A stretch of DNA of 64,000 nucleotides from Siderastrea siderea (Eukaryota > Cnidaria > Anthozoa > Scleractinia > Rhizangiidae), in the NCBI GenBank assembly GCA_964030785.1, contig OZ034973.1, forward strand, positions 1,446,132 through 1,510,131. Direction: 5' to 3'. Position numbers and translations under genes: made by a program. A model generated the notes under the pieces. That model was not told the origin of the DNA. It did not search any database and was given only the letters and a program-made list of their open reading frames with translations. Shown here piece by piece: positions 46,383 to 58,600 of this stretch. Every line of letters begins with the position of its first letter. The stretch's first letter is position 1.

Positions 46383-46776
46383 CACAGGGCGCAGAGGAGT
46401 CATATTTGACCGTAATGCTGGCTAAATTCATCGCGCAAATCGATCTTGTTTTGAATTCAAAACAATGAACGTGACTGAACAAAGCATGCTATCTAGTTAC
46501 GCGTCTGGTGAAATTCTATCCGCAAGACAAAAGGCTGACAATGGTCGCCCGAAGGGCGACGTTATCGGAAAGCGAAGTTAGTAACTGGTGATACGAAAAC
46601 AGCAACTGCTGTATGCGGTTTTCGTCATGCGGATGGAATTTCACCAGACGCGTAACCAGACAGCATGATGCTTTGTTCAGTCACGTTCATTGTTTTGAAT
46701 CAACAAGATCGATTTGCGCGATGAATATCTAGCCAGCATTACGGTCAAATATGACTCCTCTGCACCCTGTGCAAGG
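46383..46776. mobile_element. Foldback element, ~150-bp arms
   Basis: CGCAGAGGAGTCATATTTGA at the left pairs with TCAAATATGACTCCTCTGCA at the right; inner pairs include AACAATGAACGTGACTGAAC with GTTCAGTCACGTTCATTGTT and GACGCGT-type words. The centre contains GGTCGCCCGAAGGGCGAC, a small perfect hairpin. It directly follows the 44331-46343 element. Confidence 0.87.
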
Positions 46777-47824
46777 TGTAGTGTAGCCTTCTCGGCAGGC
46801 AACTCTAAAGCCGGAAATAATCCAGCTGGGGATGAGGGGAATGGGAGCGACCGAATATCTACAGGGGAGGCTGTTGTAGCCGAGCTGCTCTACCCAATTG
46901 GTCGGCTTTAGTGCGAATTCATGACACGACAGACTGCCTTCCCAGGACACATAGGCCATTTCCAGGACTCTGGGCCCACTTTGATCTCGCTTTCGACAAA
47001 TAAAGGACGGTTACGCAGTAGGCTTTTGTTACCCCGTAACTGCCTGGAATGCCTTGTAATAAAATGCGCTGATAATTTGTGAACGAAAAGTAGCGGGGAG
47101 AGACAAGCACTCACGCGTTCAAATGAGAAACAAAGTGACTTACTTTTAAGTTGTTTCCGTTGGTTTTCTTTTTATATTCAATAAAGAGAATAAACAACAT
47201 TGAGAGAATAAATGTGGTTTATTTCCACAACTAACATTTTATTTTCACATGCAATCTCAACGTATACCTATTGCTACTTTTAAAATCCCGTAAGTTAATA
47301 TACACGTGCATAGCAAAGAAAACTGACCCAGATAAGTTCTCCACGTCACCCGCAGAATTAGATGCAACGTCGAGAGCAGAACGGATCAGCTGGTCGGTTT
47401 GTCGAGAGCACTCTTAAAACACTTTTAGAGCATGTTGAACATTTCGCTACCGTTATGATAACAGTTTGGAAAATGTGTAAGCGCTAGTTTGATAGTAGTC
47501 CTACGACTCATTAAACCAAAGCTAGGGGTTTCGGACATTCCCACCCTTTCTTTCAGGGGTTTCCAGGTATCTACGTTAATAAGCATACTTCTAGTTGTTC
47601 ATTCTTCGTGAAGAATGACCTGTTTACGCAACTTCCGCGGGCTAAAAATTCACATAAAGGAGTTTTTAACCTGTGAAAGTTGAGCACACGGTCAGCCACG
47701 GGAGATAACTGAATGACTGACAGACGGACGATTAGACACGTCGACTACCTTTCTGTCCGTCTGTCGGTCTCTCTGACTAACTGATAAAACTGACTTAATC
47801 GCCCACTGAATTTCTGTCACTCTG
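46777..47824. other. No confident gene
   Basis: Ordinary-looking intergenic sequence with short overlapping open frames on both strands and no splice context. Nothing recognised. Confidence 0.5.
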
Positions 47825-48392
47825 AGTAACAACTTCACTGAGTGACTGACTGACTGACTGACTGACTGACTGACTGACTGACTCATGCACTGACTGACTG
47901 ACTAAATTACTAGCTTACTGACTGAATGATTGAATGACTGAATGACTAACGAACGGAAAAATGGATGGGCCCACTGGCGTTCTGTCTGTTTAAATAACTG
48001 AAAAACTGCCTGGCTTACAGACTGGATGTGTGTCTCTCTGACTAAAACCTTAGCTGACTAGCTCACTGACTGCCGGGATGGCTGGCTGGCTAGCTGACAG
48101 ACTAGCTGACTGTCTGACTGACTGACTGACTGACTGACTGACTGACAGACGGACAGACTGACTGACTGACCGACTGACTGACTGGCTGACTGACTGACCG
48201 AATGACTGACTGACTAACTGACTGGCTGACTGACTGACTGACTGACTGACTGAATGACTGACTGACTGACTGGCTGACTGACTGAATGACCGACTGGCCG
48301 ACTGGCCGACTGACTAACTAACTGACTGACTGACTGACTGACTGACTGACTGACTGACTGACTGACTGACTGACTGACTGACTGACTTGTCT
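47825..48392. repeat. Long GACT tetranucleotide array
   Basis: About 570 bases of GACT units, purest at 48323-48386, with many single-base variants (GGCT, GACC, GAAT). Degenerate CTGACT words reach out to about 47690. Open frames across it only reflect the repeat. Confidence 0.95.
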
Positions 48393-51300
48393 GCTTGCCT
48401 GCCTTCCTGACTTTCCTGCTTAATGCCTCTTAGGAGCGATTAACGTAAGGCTAATTTTCAAGGTATTTCTTCAAACCAAGAGGAAGCTGAACTGTTCAAC
48501 CTCAGTGTAGTATCCAGCTTGACATTTGCTCTTGGAAAGTATTAACGGCAATAATTTACTTTTCGGGCATACTTGAAAATGACGTCTTACGGGCGTCGAA
48601 TAATCGGCGGCATTCTCTTTCATCGCACATATGCATGTCGGAGTCAATCTCAAAGCAAGATAACTGTTTGCATCAAAGAAAACTACAATTGAATATCGAC
48701 GAAACACGACAAGAGTCTCGTTGCTAGCTAAAAGAAATTTATCTATACTCGGATCACTTTTCCTCGAATGACCGGGGCATCTTCTAAGACTATTGACAAG
48801 AGCTGCGATTTATGGACCTGTATCTACTTGATAGATAGATATGTGTTTGTTTTACTAATAGAATATGCAAGTGAACTGTTAAAAATAAAACAGAGATCAG
48901 AACATCATCGTATTATCAAAAATAAAACATGTATTCTATCACTGTACTTATAATATATATTTTGTTTAGTCATATGAAGAACATGCGGACTTGCACTGAA
49001 TTCAACTTTAGTGACTAGGGCGTTGTCTTAGTATCAAATAACTCGAAGGTTGACGCACAAAAATATTCTCATCACTGAGGTATCGTGCATTAAATATCAC
49101 TTATTTTACCTAGAGCGGCTTATCTTCCGGTCCCAGTCAATATTCCAGGTTTTAAGGGGAAATAGTTCTTGATATCAGGTGTAAACTCACAGTTGTTTTC
49201 TTGCTTGTATTTTGGTTTGCTCCGAGGGCCATCATTCCGACATCTTTCATGAGGGCTTTTGTAGGAATGCGAAAACATATTTTATCGTTTTCACCGTTGT
49301 CCTTTCCGATCTGACAGTCCAAGCTGACTTTTTTCACGGCCTCGTGCGGCGGCCGATATCATATGTTTGATGAATAAGCGGTCTCAATAACTTGTGATAT
49401 CGGTATTGCATGGCATATCATATTACTTATAACATATAACAGGTGTTTTTCATTTTTCATTTTCAATCTTGGTGTTTAGTTTTTCTAGGAGACCATTAAT
49501 CGACCCCCACTGATCATTAGCATAGCGATTGTGATTCGTTTAATATCAATCCCATTATTGCTCTGGCCGTTTAATTAATCTGATAGCAAATACTCAGGCC
49601 CTGGCCAGTAGAATACCTTGAAGGGATGCATCGAAACTGTTTTAATGGTTTCGTTGATCAGAAGTAATATCCTCAATGTAAAATAAAACTGAATACGATT
49701 ACAATAATCTATGCATAATTATCGGATGTTAAAACGAGCTCTTATCATTTTGTCGCCTAATTTGACAGGACTTCGACTAAGGGGCGGAAATTTTTCACCA
49801 ATTTACAAAAAAAATATCCTTCATCAAACCCTTAAATACAGTTCATTCATTAAAGAAACGATCTTATTTTGATGCAAATAATCTTGAAAAACAAATCTCA
49901 TAAGAGGATCTTAAGGCCTGGGAGTGATTTTTAAATAAGTAATCAGATGTTAGAGGACGAAAACCTTGAACTGAGAAACACGCCAATAAAACCTTAGCGC
50001 TATCGCTCACTTCTATTGAAAAACCCGAATCGCGCAAGGTGTAAATTAATAACTTTAACAGGAAAAACAACAACAGAGGGTCTTTTAAAATCTAGTTTTG
50101 CAGGAGACTTTCATATCAAAGGCAGTGTAATCTACCAACGGAACCCACGGCCTTATTATCTTCACGACATAAATGAGTGAAAACATCGCGATGTCGTAAT
50201 AATAATGTTTTGACTGATTTGACCGCTTGTTTTGGTCCAATAATTAAGTGCCTGACCGATATCATGTTTCTTCGACCCGCGCATTCATATTCAGTATTCT
50301 GTTGAATAAAACCGCTTATTTCTCAAAAAAATGAGCCAGTCACGGATCAACATAAGGATTCTGGTAAGAAGAGAACAAACGGAAAGCAGAAGAGTATTAC
50401 AATATAACATATTCAGTGACTGAGGAACTTTATTTTACTGATGAATCATGATTCGACGGACTAAATGAAAGGAAGATGAAATACTTTCGTTTTCTCACCT
50501 TTTTCTGAAGAGGACCAGCTGAAGTTGGGTTTGTTTGTGAGATAATTTTAGCTTTTCATACTTCTTTAGCGCTTTTGAAATGAATCTCGTCATTAAGATA
50601 AAGAAAAGTTCGTAGACATGACAACAGAGCCGCTAGAAACAGATGCCGAGTGCAGTATATGATCCCGTTCTTTAAACCTGAATAAATCCTCCCAGATTTC
50701 GACGAGGTCGCAAAATTTCTTATCAGCAAGAAAATTTAGTTTCAACTGATTTTTTTAAAATAGACCGAAACTTCAAACTTCAAACTGAATTGATCTGAAA
50801 CACGAGACCGTCTCAACGGGACGTTTTGACTGTAGGCGTACCATTTGTCTCCTAATTCTTGTCAAAGAAAGAGAGTATAAAAACAAAAATGCCCAATGAA
50901 TAGTTCCTCACAGTTACAATTTTCTGAGGCGCAACCAATAAATCGAAAAAAGAAAATCTGAAAGGAAACTCTTACGTTAAAACAATAAATCCCAATTAAA
51001 AACTAAGAAAAGCTCTTAAGGATTTCCGCTGCCTGGCCCTCAACTCCTACTTTATTTATGCAGAAAATTCGCTGAAAAGGGTAGTAAAAGTTAACGTTTT
51101 ACGTATCAGACTGAAAGTCTTTCGTCCAAACCGAGTGTATTTTTCATGTCTGAAACCTTGAAAGGCCTTCTTTGTTAACAAATGACAGGACGAAAAGAGT
51201 TTTTCATTCATTAAAACGATAATTATCCCTCACAAACTCTTTGTGCACAGTGTTGTTTTTTTTCTTCATAGATTTAGATATATGTTTAAACAATCATCGC

Positions 51301-52748
51301 TTTTTGTTGTTACCTGAACGCAGGTGCCCCATTTCTCAAAATAATCGTCAAAGTAAAACAGAACGCAAGACAGTTTAATTTTGGAAACATCTATATATTT
51401 TGTCTTTTTTTAACGTACTAGGATGTTAATACTTTAAAAAGAAGTTCACAATCAGGAGCTTGCAAATTTGCAACTGTGGCCATTTTCTGCTTGTGTTCGG
51501 AGAAAAACATTCTACAAGCAAGCGCAATTAAGCGTTAAGTCCGCTCCGTTTTCTCGAACGTCATTGAGGAGAATAAAAGTCATGAGAAAAAACAAGCAAT
51601 TCGTCGGTAATGATTCGCGTTTAATCATGTATTCAGGAGTCCTCACAAGTGATTGTGGTCTGGCACAATATATTCAATGAATAGCATCTCCGAAAAATAA
51701 ATAAATGGATTCGTGAGTTGTGTTGTAGCAGTTAGAATTTCTCCGCGTTTCAACGTATACTTTCTCGCCTAGCAGCTCTTCAGAAAGTTCAATTTCGGTC
51801 CCGTCAGCTTTGGTCCCTTTTTTTCCCATTTGAACAAAACGGTCGAACACTCTTTTAAATTGATACACATCTGAGCTCTTTCAGTGTCATTTCTCTTGCA
51901 TTTACGATTAAATGGGAACTACAGTTTATTAAGAAGATATGCAAATGAAATCTCTTCTGAAAACATCTGTTGTGGCTTCGATAAGTTCGTTTCTATTCGC
52001 TAAACAACCCGATCAAATACGGAGCTGGCAAGGTTTATATTTAAGTTAAGAGGGGCAAAAAAAAAGCCTTCACCAGGAGCCTCTAAACTGAGATCGGAAG
52101 AAAAGGAACAAACAAAGAGGTGTGAAGTCAGTGTTCGTTAGAATATTTAAACTCCTTACTTTTTTCCTTTCATGAGAATACTGCATTATGTTCAAACGAC
52201 GGGTAACCTTCTCGAAGGCGTGTTAACTCATTATCAAAATGCAGCTGCCAGCAAAGGACATAAACAGCAGTCGTTAACTAAAGCTGTCAGTAATTAAAGC
52301 TTCCCAATAAAGTTTTTGGTAAAGTACTTACAACCCGGCGCCATGTGGGAACCGACCGCTAAGTAATTATCTCCTTAAATAAACTTTTCTTCAACTAAAG
52401 GAGAATGCTTCTTTAACTACAATGATCTCGAAGAAAGGAGAAATTGCTTAATGAGTTTTTGATGACAGAACTTATTATTTCCTTATTCTGTGGCAGCTGA
52501 AAGCTACGTTATATCTTCTTTTGGAATGCTAAAAGAGATTCACTGAATCCAAATTTGCGATTCCTAGTGATTTTTTCTTGTTTCTTATTCGTGTTAATCA
52601 GTTCATGACTTGTTCTACTTGGATTAAATGCATTCAAATGAATTATTCGGTCTTTTGCTTAGAGTTATGTCAGTGTTTAGGTGTTAACCGAAACAGGTAT
52701 GGGAAACCAGGTTTTTCACGAAATTTCTAAATGATGCTTTCAAACGTT
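48393..52748. other. 4.3-kb gene-poor stretch
   Basis: No recognised gene or repeat. Two exon-like minus-strand stretches are noted: 49190-49340 (open, ending at donor ACT|GTGAGT, peptide NDKICFRIPTKALMKDVGMM) and about 48470-48727 (after acceptor TTCTTTTAG, peptide DANSYLALRLTPTC), but their phases do not join. A third open frame at 51674-51868 (minus) contains MGKKGTKADGTEIELSEELL and is unassigned. Confidence 0.4.
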
Positions 52749-53161
52749 CAGGGGCACATAACGCTTTAATAGTTTCGGCGGAATCAAAAGTCCTAAATCG
52801 TCTACTGAGATATTCGGATTTAATTGCGATAACAAACTCTGAGAGTTTTTCACTGGCGAATTGTCACCTCAAACTTTTGTATCGTGAAAAATTAATTTCT
52901 TTTCGGTTTTCAAAGGAAACAATATGTTATTTAGAGTGCGAAATAACTGAGGTCAGCTTGCTCGGAAATTCGGGCAGGATTCAGGGGATAAGGTGCCGTT
53001 CCCTAAAATTCTTTGCAGCTTAAATTTTTAGCTAAAGAATACGAATAGTTCAACCTGTATTAACTTTCACAAAAATCCCTTTGAAAGACCCTAAAGTAAC
53101 CTGAGAAAATAGAAAATGAGATTTTAAGTGTTTTGCCGAAATTTTCTCGTGAGTGCCCCTA
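52749..53161. mobile_element. CAGGGGCAC-family MITE, copy 2
   Basis: It aligns from end to end with 22275-22693, sharing GAGATATTCGGATT, TTTAGAGTGC, GCTCGGAAATTCGG and the terminal AGGGGCAC / GTGCCCCT. It is more diverged at the outer inverted repeats than copy 1. Confidence 0.85.
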
Positions 53162-54591
53162 ACATTAGAAAACTGACACAAAAGAAATGTAAGGAAGATG
53201 TATACGCAGGCTTTACGCGGAGTCGGGTGGTGATCTGAATCGGACATGATAAGAAAGGATTCCAAACATCAAACGTGAATGGTGACACAAAAGTTTGTGT
53301 GAAAACTTAGTTTATCATAGTCAGAATCAAAGAATTTGTCATAAAGCTCTGTGATTTTTTTGTTATTTGAGTATTTAAGTCATGTTCAAATTACACCTTC
53401 GATATTTAATGAGCCAAACTAACCAGGTTACAAACTACTCAGTCAAAAAAAATACTTTTTTGACACTCCAAGAAGACACCTAATGTTGCTTTATAGATTT
53501 CAAGAGTTTGGGAAATTTATCAAATAGCTGGTCGCAACATACCTGAGAGTTATTCATTAAGGGCAAATTATCTTGAGCGCCCACAGATGCAAAGCAAAAC
53601 TTCCTAAACATTAGCCGAGCCTAATGCATGACATATGTTCGTAAAACGAAATAATCTCTTGATCCAGTTCACGTGTTTTCTCACTAGGCCCCCGGCTTTC
53701 CGCAAGTTTTTTACTTCTTCTTTAAACAAATGAGATAAAACCCGAAGACGTCTTCGTTGACCTTTAAGAATTAACTCAGTATCGTAGGTTCAACGAAGAT
53801 ACGTTCCAGCTAGACCTGCCCGCAAGTCGAGCTCAGAGTTTTATTTTCGGAAGCGCGTAAACCCAAAAACCCGAGCGCGGAGCGCGAGCGAGAACCAGTA
53901 GTTAGAAGTGAAGGACTTTTGAGAAAGCCTACGTTCCGGCGAAATGCTAAAATGATCAAGGATAATGTGTTGAAAAACTGAGATGACGAATTAACATCCA
54001 GCAGGATCCTGCGCCTCTCCCTTGCAGATACCTACAGAGTATATGTTTCATAGCCTTTCTTGATCCGGATCAGCTGATCGTGTATTCAATTCGCACCTTG
54101 GGATAGAAAATGACCCGCAATGTTTCAGTTGAAAATATAGTTTTACTGCGACCGACAGCATCTCGGATCAGTCTCTGAAGAATTTTCCAGCACCAACACT
54201 GGTGCAAATGTGACAGATAATTGCCTTGTCTTTAGCCGCGGGCTACGAAAAGTCTAACTTACAAAAATTGTAAGTCAAGATTTGAGAACGAAACAAAAGA
54301 AAAAAAGACGTAATATAGCGATTTACTAAAACGAAGGATAAGTTTATAATTACTAGTAGGCATTATTCGTTCAGTTATATTTTGTCTCAACTAGGGAGAA
54401 CAAAAAATTATTCGTAAACATCCAAGCCTTGCGGACAACACAATCTTTTTGCTGCCGGAGTATTCGTCCTCGAAACTTTTCTCCTCAAAATATGCGTCCA
54501 CATGTCACGCCTCGTTATCCTAAAGGTCTATACTCAGTCTAAATCTTCTACACTTGAAATTTTCTATAATACACTCTGAACAACGCTCTGA
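53162..54591. other. No gene seen
   Basis: AT-rich unique sequence; a short GC-richer patch with GCGCGGAGCGCGAGCG lies at 53874-53890. No splice-supported frame. Confidence 0.5.
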
Positions 54592-54776
54592 CAGTGGCTG
54601 ATCGAATCCAGGATTTTTGAAAGGGGGGGTGGCTGACCTGACAGAACGACATCCGAACAATCATGGACAAAATCGCCTCAGTGATAGTTTTGATTCCTTT
54701 CTTAATTTCAAGCCTAAATGACCCCAGAGAGTGGGGTGGCTAGCCGCCCAATCTGCTCCACCTGGATCCGCCCCTG
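54592..54776. mobile_element. Short element with CAGGGGCGGATCCAG ends, copy 2 (inverted)
   Basis: From CAGTGGCTGATCGAATCCAG to GGATCCGCCCCTG, it matches the complement of 18441-18622, with shared words for GGGGTGGCTAGC and GCTGACCTGA. Confidence 0.78.
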
Positions 54777-55168
54777 TCTGAACTCATCGCCTTCCAGGGG
54801 CCCCATTATCCAAAGTCCCGGCCGGAGCTATAAATTAAAATCAAAATCTATCGAACGTTGGCGTAGTTTTTAGCCCGCATATCAGCCCGACATATTTTAT
54901 TAACTAAGAATTTTATTTCTCCGCTTTCAAAACCAACAAAATTTGAGTCTTTAATGTAAACATCGAGCACATAAAATAGCTTTCCGGGCCCGAAAAGTTA
55001 TCGGGACTTTCGAGAAACGGACTTTGGCTAGTAGGTCACGTGACCTAAACATTTCACATCAAAGCGCCATTTGCATAGTGGGAAGATTCTCGAACGGAGT
55101 GATCTGGGAACTAATAAAATGGCCGCCGCACAGCTGATGAATCGTTTCTCATTTCCTGTTTTGCCGAG

Positions 55169-55414
55169 TCACTGACCCTGATAATTTAAGAAGCCGGACA
55201 ACTTAGATAGAACTAAAATAAAAGAATTCGTCGGCTTAAGGTAAGAGGTAACTTTCAGTTGTAATTCAAGGTATTTAGGGCGAAGAGCAGCCGAGAAAAA
55301 CACAGCAATAAATAACAATATAACAAGCGTAATTTTTCCTTTGATGTGAAACTGCCTTATATAAAAGCTTGTGTCCTTATACTGGGTGTCTGGGTCGTGA
55401 ATTAGTTTGTCCAT
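55169..55414 (-). CDS. Possible small single-pass membrane protein
   Basis: A true ATG at 55414 opens an 81-codon frame. It starts MDKLIHDPDTQYKDTSFYIR, has one hydrophobic segment of about 20 residues (ITLVILLFIAVFFSAAL, roughly 29-45), and then a short hydrophilic tail. It is divergent from the SPT2-like gene, with 198 bases between the two start codons, the spacing of a shared promoter. I recognise no family. The AT-rich composition could also produce such a frame by chance. Confidence 0.35.
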   Translation of the reverse strand: MDKLIHDPDTQYKDTSFYIRQFHIKGKITLVILLFIAVFFSAALRPKYLELQLKVTSYLKPTNSFILVLSKLSGFLNYQGQ

Positions 55415-55612
55415 TGTGTGATCGCCACGTTACTTATTGAAAGCCACGTTTAACATGCGCATTTGAAGAGCATGTTATATTTTCACGTGAAACTTATAGA
55501 TCTAAATTGATATCTGCTTTCTTCCGTGCATGTGAGTAGACGAACCATTTAATATTTTGATATCAATAACTTACCGACTTTAAAGCTTTCTTTGATTTTT
55601 CTTTTCCAAAGC

Positions 55613-58600
55613 ATGGATTTCAAACAGCTGATGGACTTGGCCTCACAGAATAAAGCCAAAACCAAGAAACAGGTAATTATTAAATAAAGAAATTAGATTG
55701 GTGGGAGTATTACGGAGTATAGGGCATCGGGGATGTTATTTTTACAGCAGTTAATATTCAAGTAGTTAGGCACCAAACGTAAAGATACAATTGAAGACTG
55801 AAAGTTCTATATTTTAGTGGCTCAGTGGCTTGGTTGTTCATCAACAAACTAATTGCTTTAAAAAATGAGGAAGTTATGTAATGGTGGCTCTGTTGCTGAC
55901 AGCTCATCAGTTGTAGAATCAGGAAAGTATTATGGTTTTGGCCTCACAGCTCATCTCATGGGGCTCCACAGCTTATCAGTCCACTTAGCCAGAAGGTATA
56001 TGTTGTTTCTGTAGTTTGTCAGTAGACTTTTCGAGGATAAGGATTGACGAGATGTCAGTAACTTGGTGAGAATAGTCCTGGAAGTGTCTGTTGTTGTTGA
56101 CTGCATTGTAGGAGTTTTTAACAACCCTAAGCAGAAGTCATCTTCAGGGTTTTTCAGTTGATGTCACTGATTAGTAAATAAAGCTGTTATGTCATTAGTG
56201 CCAACAACAGAGCTGAATAACACAAATGTGTAGATTCCTCACCATAAAAACTTGTCACCCATTGAGGACTACTGTCACTGAGATAAGACAGATCTTAGCC
56301 TACTGTTCATTTAGGTAGGTTAAGTTGCACACAAGCCAAGGAGGCCCACACGGCTAGATCTTATCCCAGTTTCTGTCGCATGAAGCAATTGAGAGTATTG
56401 CTACTCCCCCCTGGATGGGATACTAGTCCATTGCAGGGTTACATGCAGCAGTATGTCACCAGTACCCATTTATACACCCAGGTGGAGACAGGCAGTGTGG
56501 GGTAAAGTTTCTTGTCTAAGGGAACAACACGATGGCAGGGACCGGGCGTCGAACCACTGACCTTCAGATCTGAAGTCCTACACGCTAACCACTCTACCAC
56601 CGCACCCCCACCACTCCCCCACCACTCCTCCACCAATCCCCCACCACTCCCCCACCACTCCCCCACCACCATTCATTTACCAATTTGTTTTTCTCAAAAG
56701 GGCATAATTTATAAAAATTTGCCCAATGTTTTACCTTAACCTGTGAGCAGAGCCCCCTTCAGTGGTATTCTAAACTAAAGTAGCTTTTTTGAAAAAAAAA
56801 ATCTAACCACAGGAGACAAAAGAAGTGACTGCAGAGAATTCTGTTAGTAAGTCAAATAAGAGTGGTGTCTCAGATGCAGCAGTGAAAGCCTTCCTCGAAA
56901 AGAAAGAACTTGAAAAGAAAAGGAAGGCAGGTAAGATACTTGTTTCCTTCAGTTTCCATTGAATGATGCAAAACAGTAGAATTCTGCTGTTGTGAATAGT
57001 CAAGGAAAAATCAGTATTTAAGATCATGGGAATCCAAGGTGGCCTGTGGCAAACCACTGTAGAGTGGTACTACTGGGAAACTTGCTCAGACACGTTGTTT
57101 AACCCTTTACGCCTTGATATAAAATGCATATTCTCCTTACTGTTCTCCATACATTTCGTATGGAACTAGTAAGGAGAATTTGTCTGAGTATCAGGACATC
57201 TTATCCTTGGTGATCACATCCTTTATTCTCATCACTTGAATGTTTGAAAAAGTAGTGATAATGTAAAGAGAAATTTCATTTTTGTCACTGTTGAGGCTTA
57301 AAGGGTTAAGAGATCTGACATAAACAGTTGTGTAGAAAAAAAATTTTAATCAATTTGCTCAGCCTAAACAGTACTTTTTGTTGTACAGGCACTCAAATGC
57401 CATATAATGTGTTATTTTATTTGCTTCATTTTTTTTTTGCTTGGGTTGCGTGTGACATGGGGCAGGAAACTGGGAGAGAGAGACAACATTAATTATTTTG
57501 TGAGATAACAGGACGTAGGGAAAACCCAGGGAGGGGGGTTACTCAACAAAGTTTTATACGGGGAGGCTCTGCCCGGAGGTCCAACCCCTTACCCTTTTAT
57601 ATACCATTTTTGACAGAAAAGGTACCCCTTTCAAATACCTTCCATTGAAAAATGGTACCCCTTTCGCATACCTACTTAAAAACACTGCATCCCTTTTCTA
57701 AACCCTCGGATGCAGTTAATGAATGATGTTGGGGAAGAACAGTATTACCAGAAATTATGTTAACCTGAGATGGTATTATTTACTCGGAATATTTTAATTA
57801 AAGGCCCTTTTAAATACCTAAATGACAGATTTCCCTTCCCTTTCATATACTTCAGCTCCTGAAATCCCTACCCTTTAATATACCTGAAGCCTGAGAAAGG
57901 TACCCCTTTCGGGCAGAGCCTCCCCGTATAGGCCATTATAGGGAGTGCCCCCCCCCCCCAACCCCCAAGAGGGGAAATAGGACAAATTTTTTGTGCAACA
58001 GTAAATGTGTAGAAAGAGGGAAGCCACCAAGAAAGAGTCAGGAACCGGGAATGTAGGGTACGGGAGGTATTCTCCCACCACCACCACCACCAGTGACCAA
58101 GTACTGCTTTTTATGAACTATGAAAAGATGTTTTACTGTGGTTTTTATTGTGTTTTTATACAGCTGAGGAAGATGCTGCAAGACGAGCTAGAATTGAAGA
58201 ACGCCTTGCTAAATCTCTTGGCACTAAAAAGAAAGATTCTGGGAAGGGAACAACAAGTAGTCAACAACAGAAGAACACATCCAATTCCTGCATGACTTCT
58301 AGAGAACACTCAGATAAAAAGAATGAGAAACAGAAAGCATTTGAGCATGTTGATACAAAGACTCCACATCAGCCATCTTCAAAGAAACCAGACACAGACA
58401 GAACAAGATGCCCTCTAGAACGGGGTAGTAAAAACACTGCATTAAGCTCTAAAAAATCTGATCAAAAGAGCCATGGGAGTGGTAAAAAAAGTGGTCCCTT
58501 GGATTTCAAAGCTTTGCTGGCTATGGCTGAGAAAAACAAAAATGGTGGTGCTAAAATTTTACCTTCATCAGAACATGTAAGCAGTGTGAAGCAAGAAGAA

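Noticed and set aside
47825..48392. CRISPR-like array
   Set aside because: Units are a pure tetranucleotide without unique spacers, and the genome is eukaryotic.
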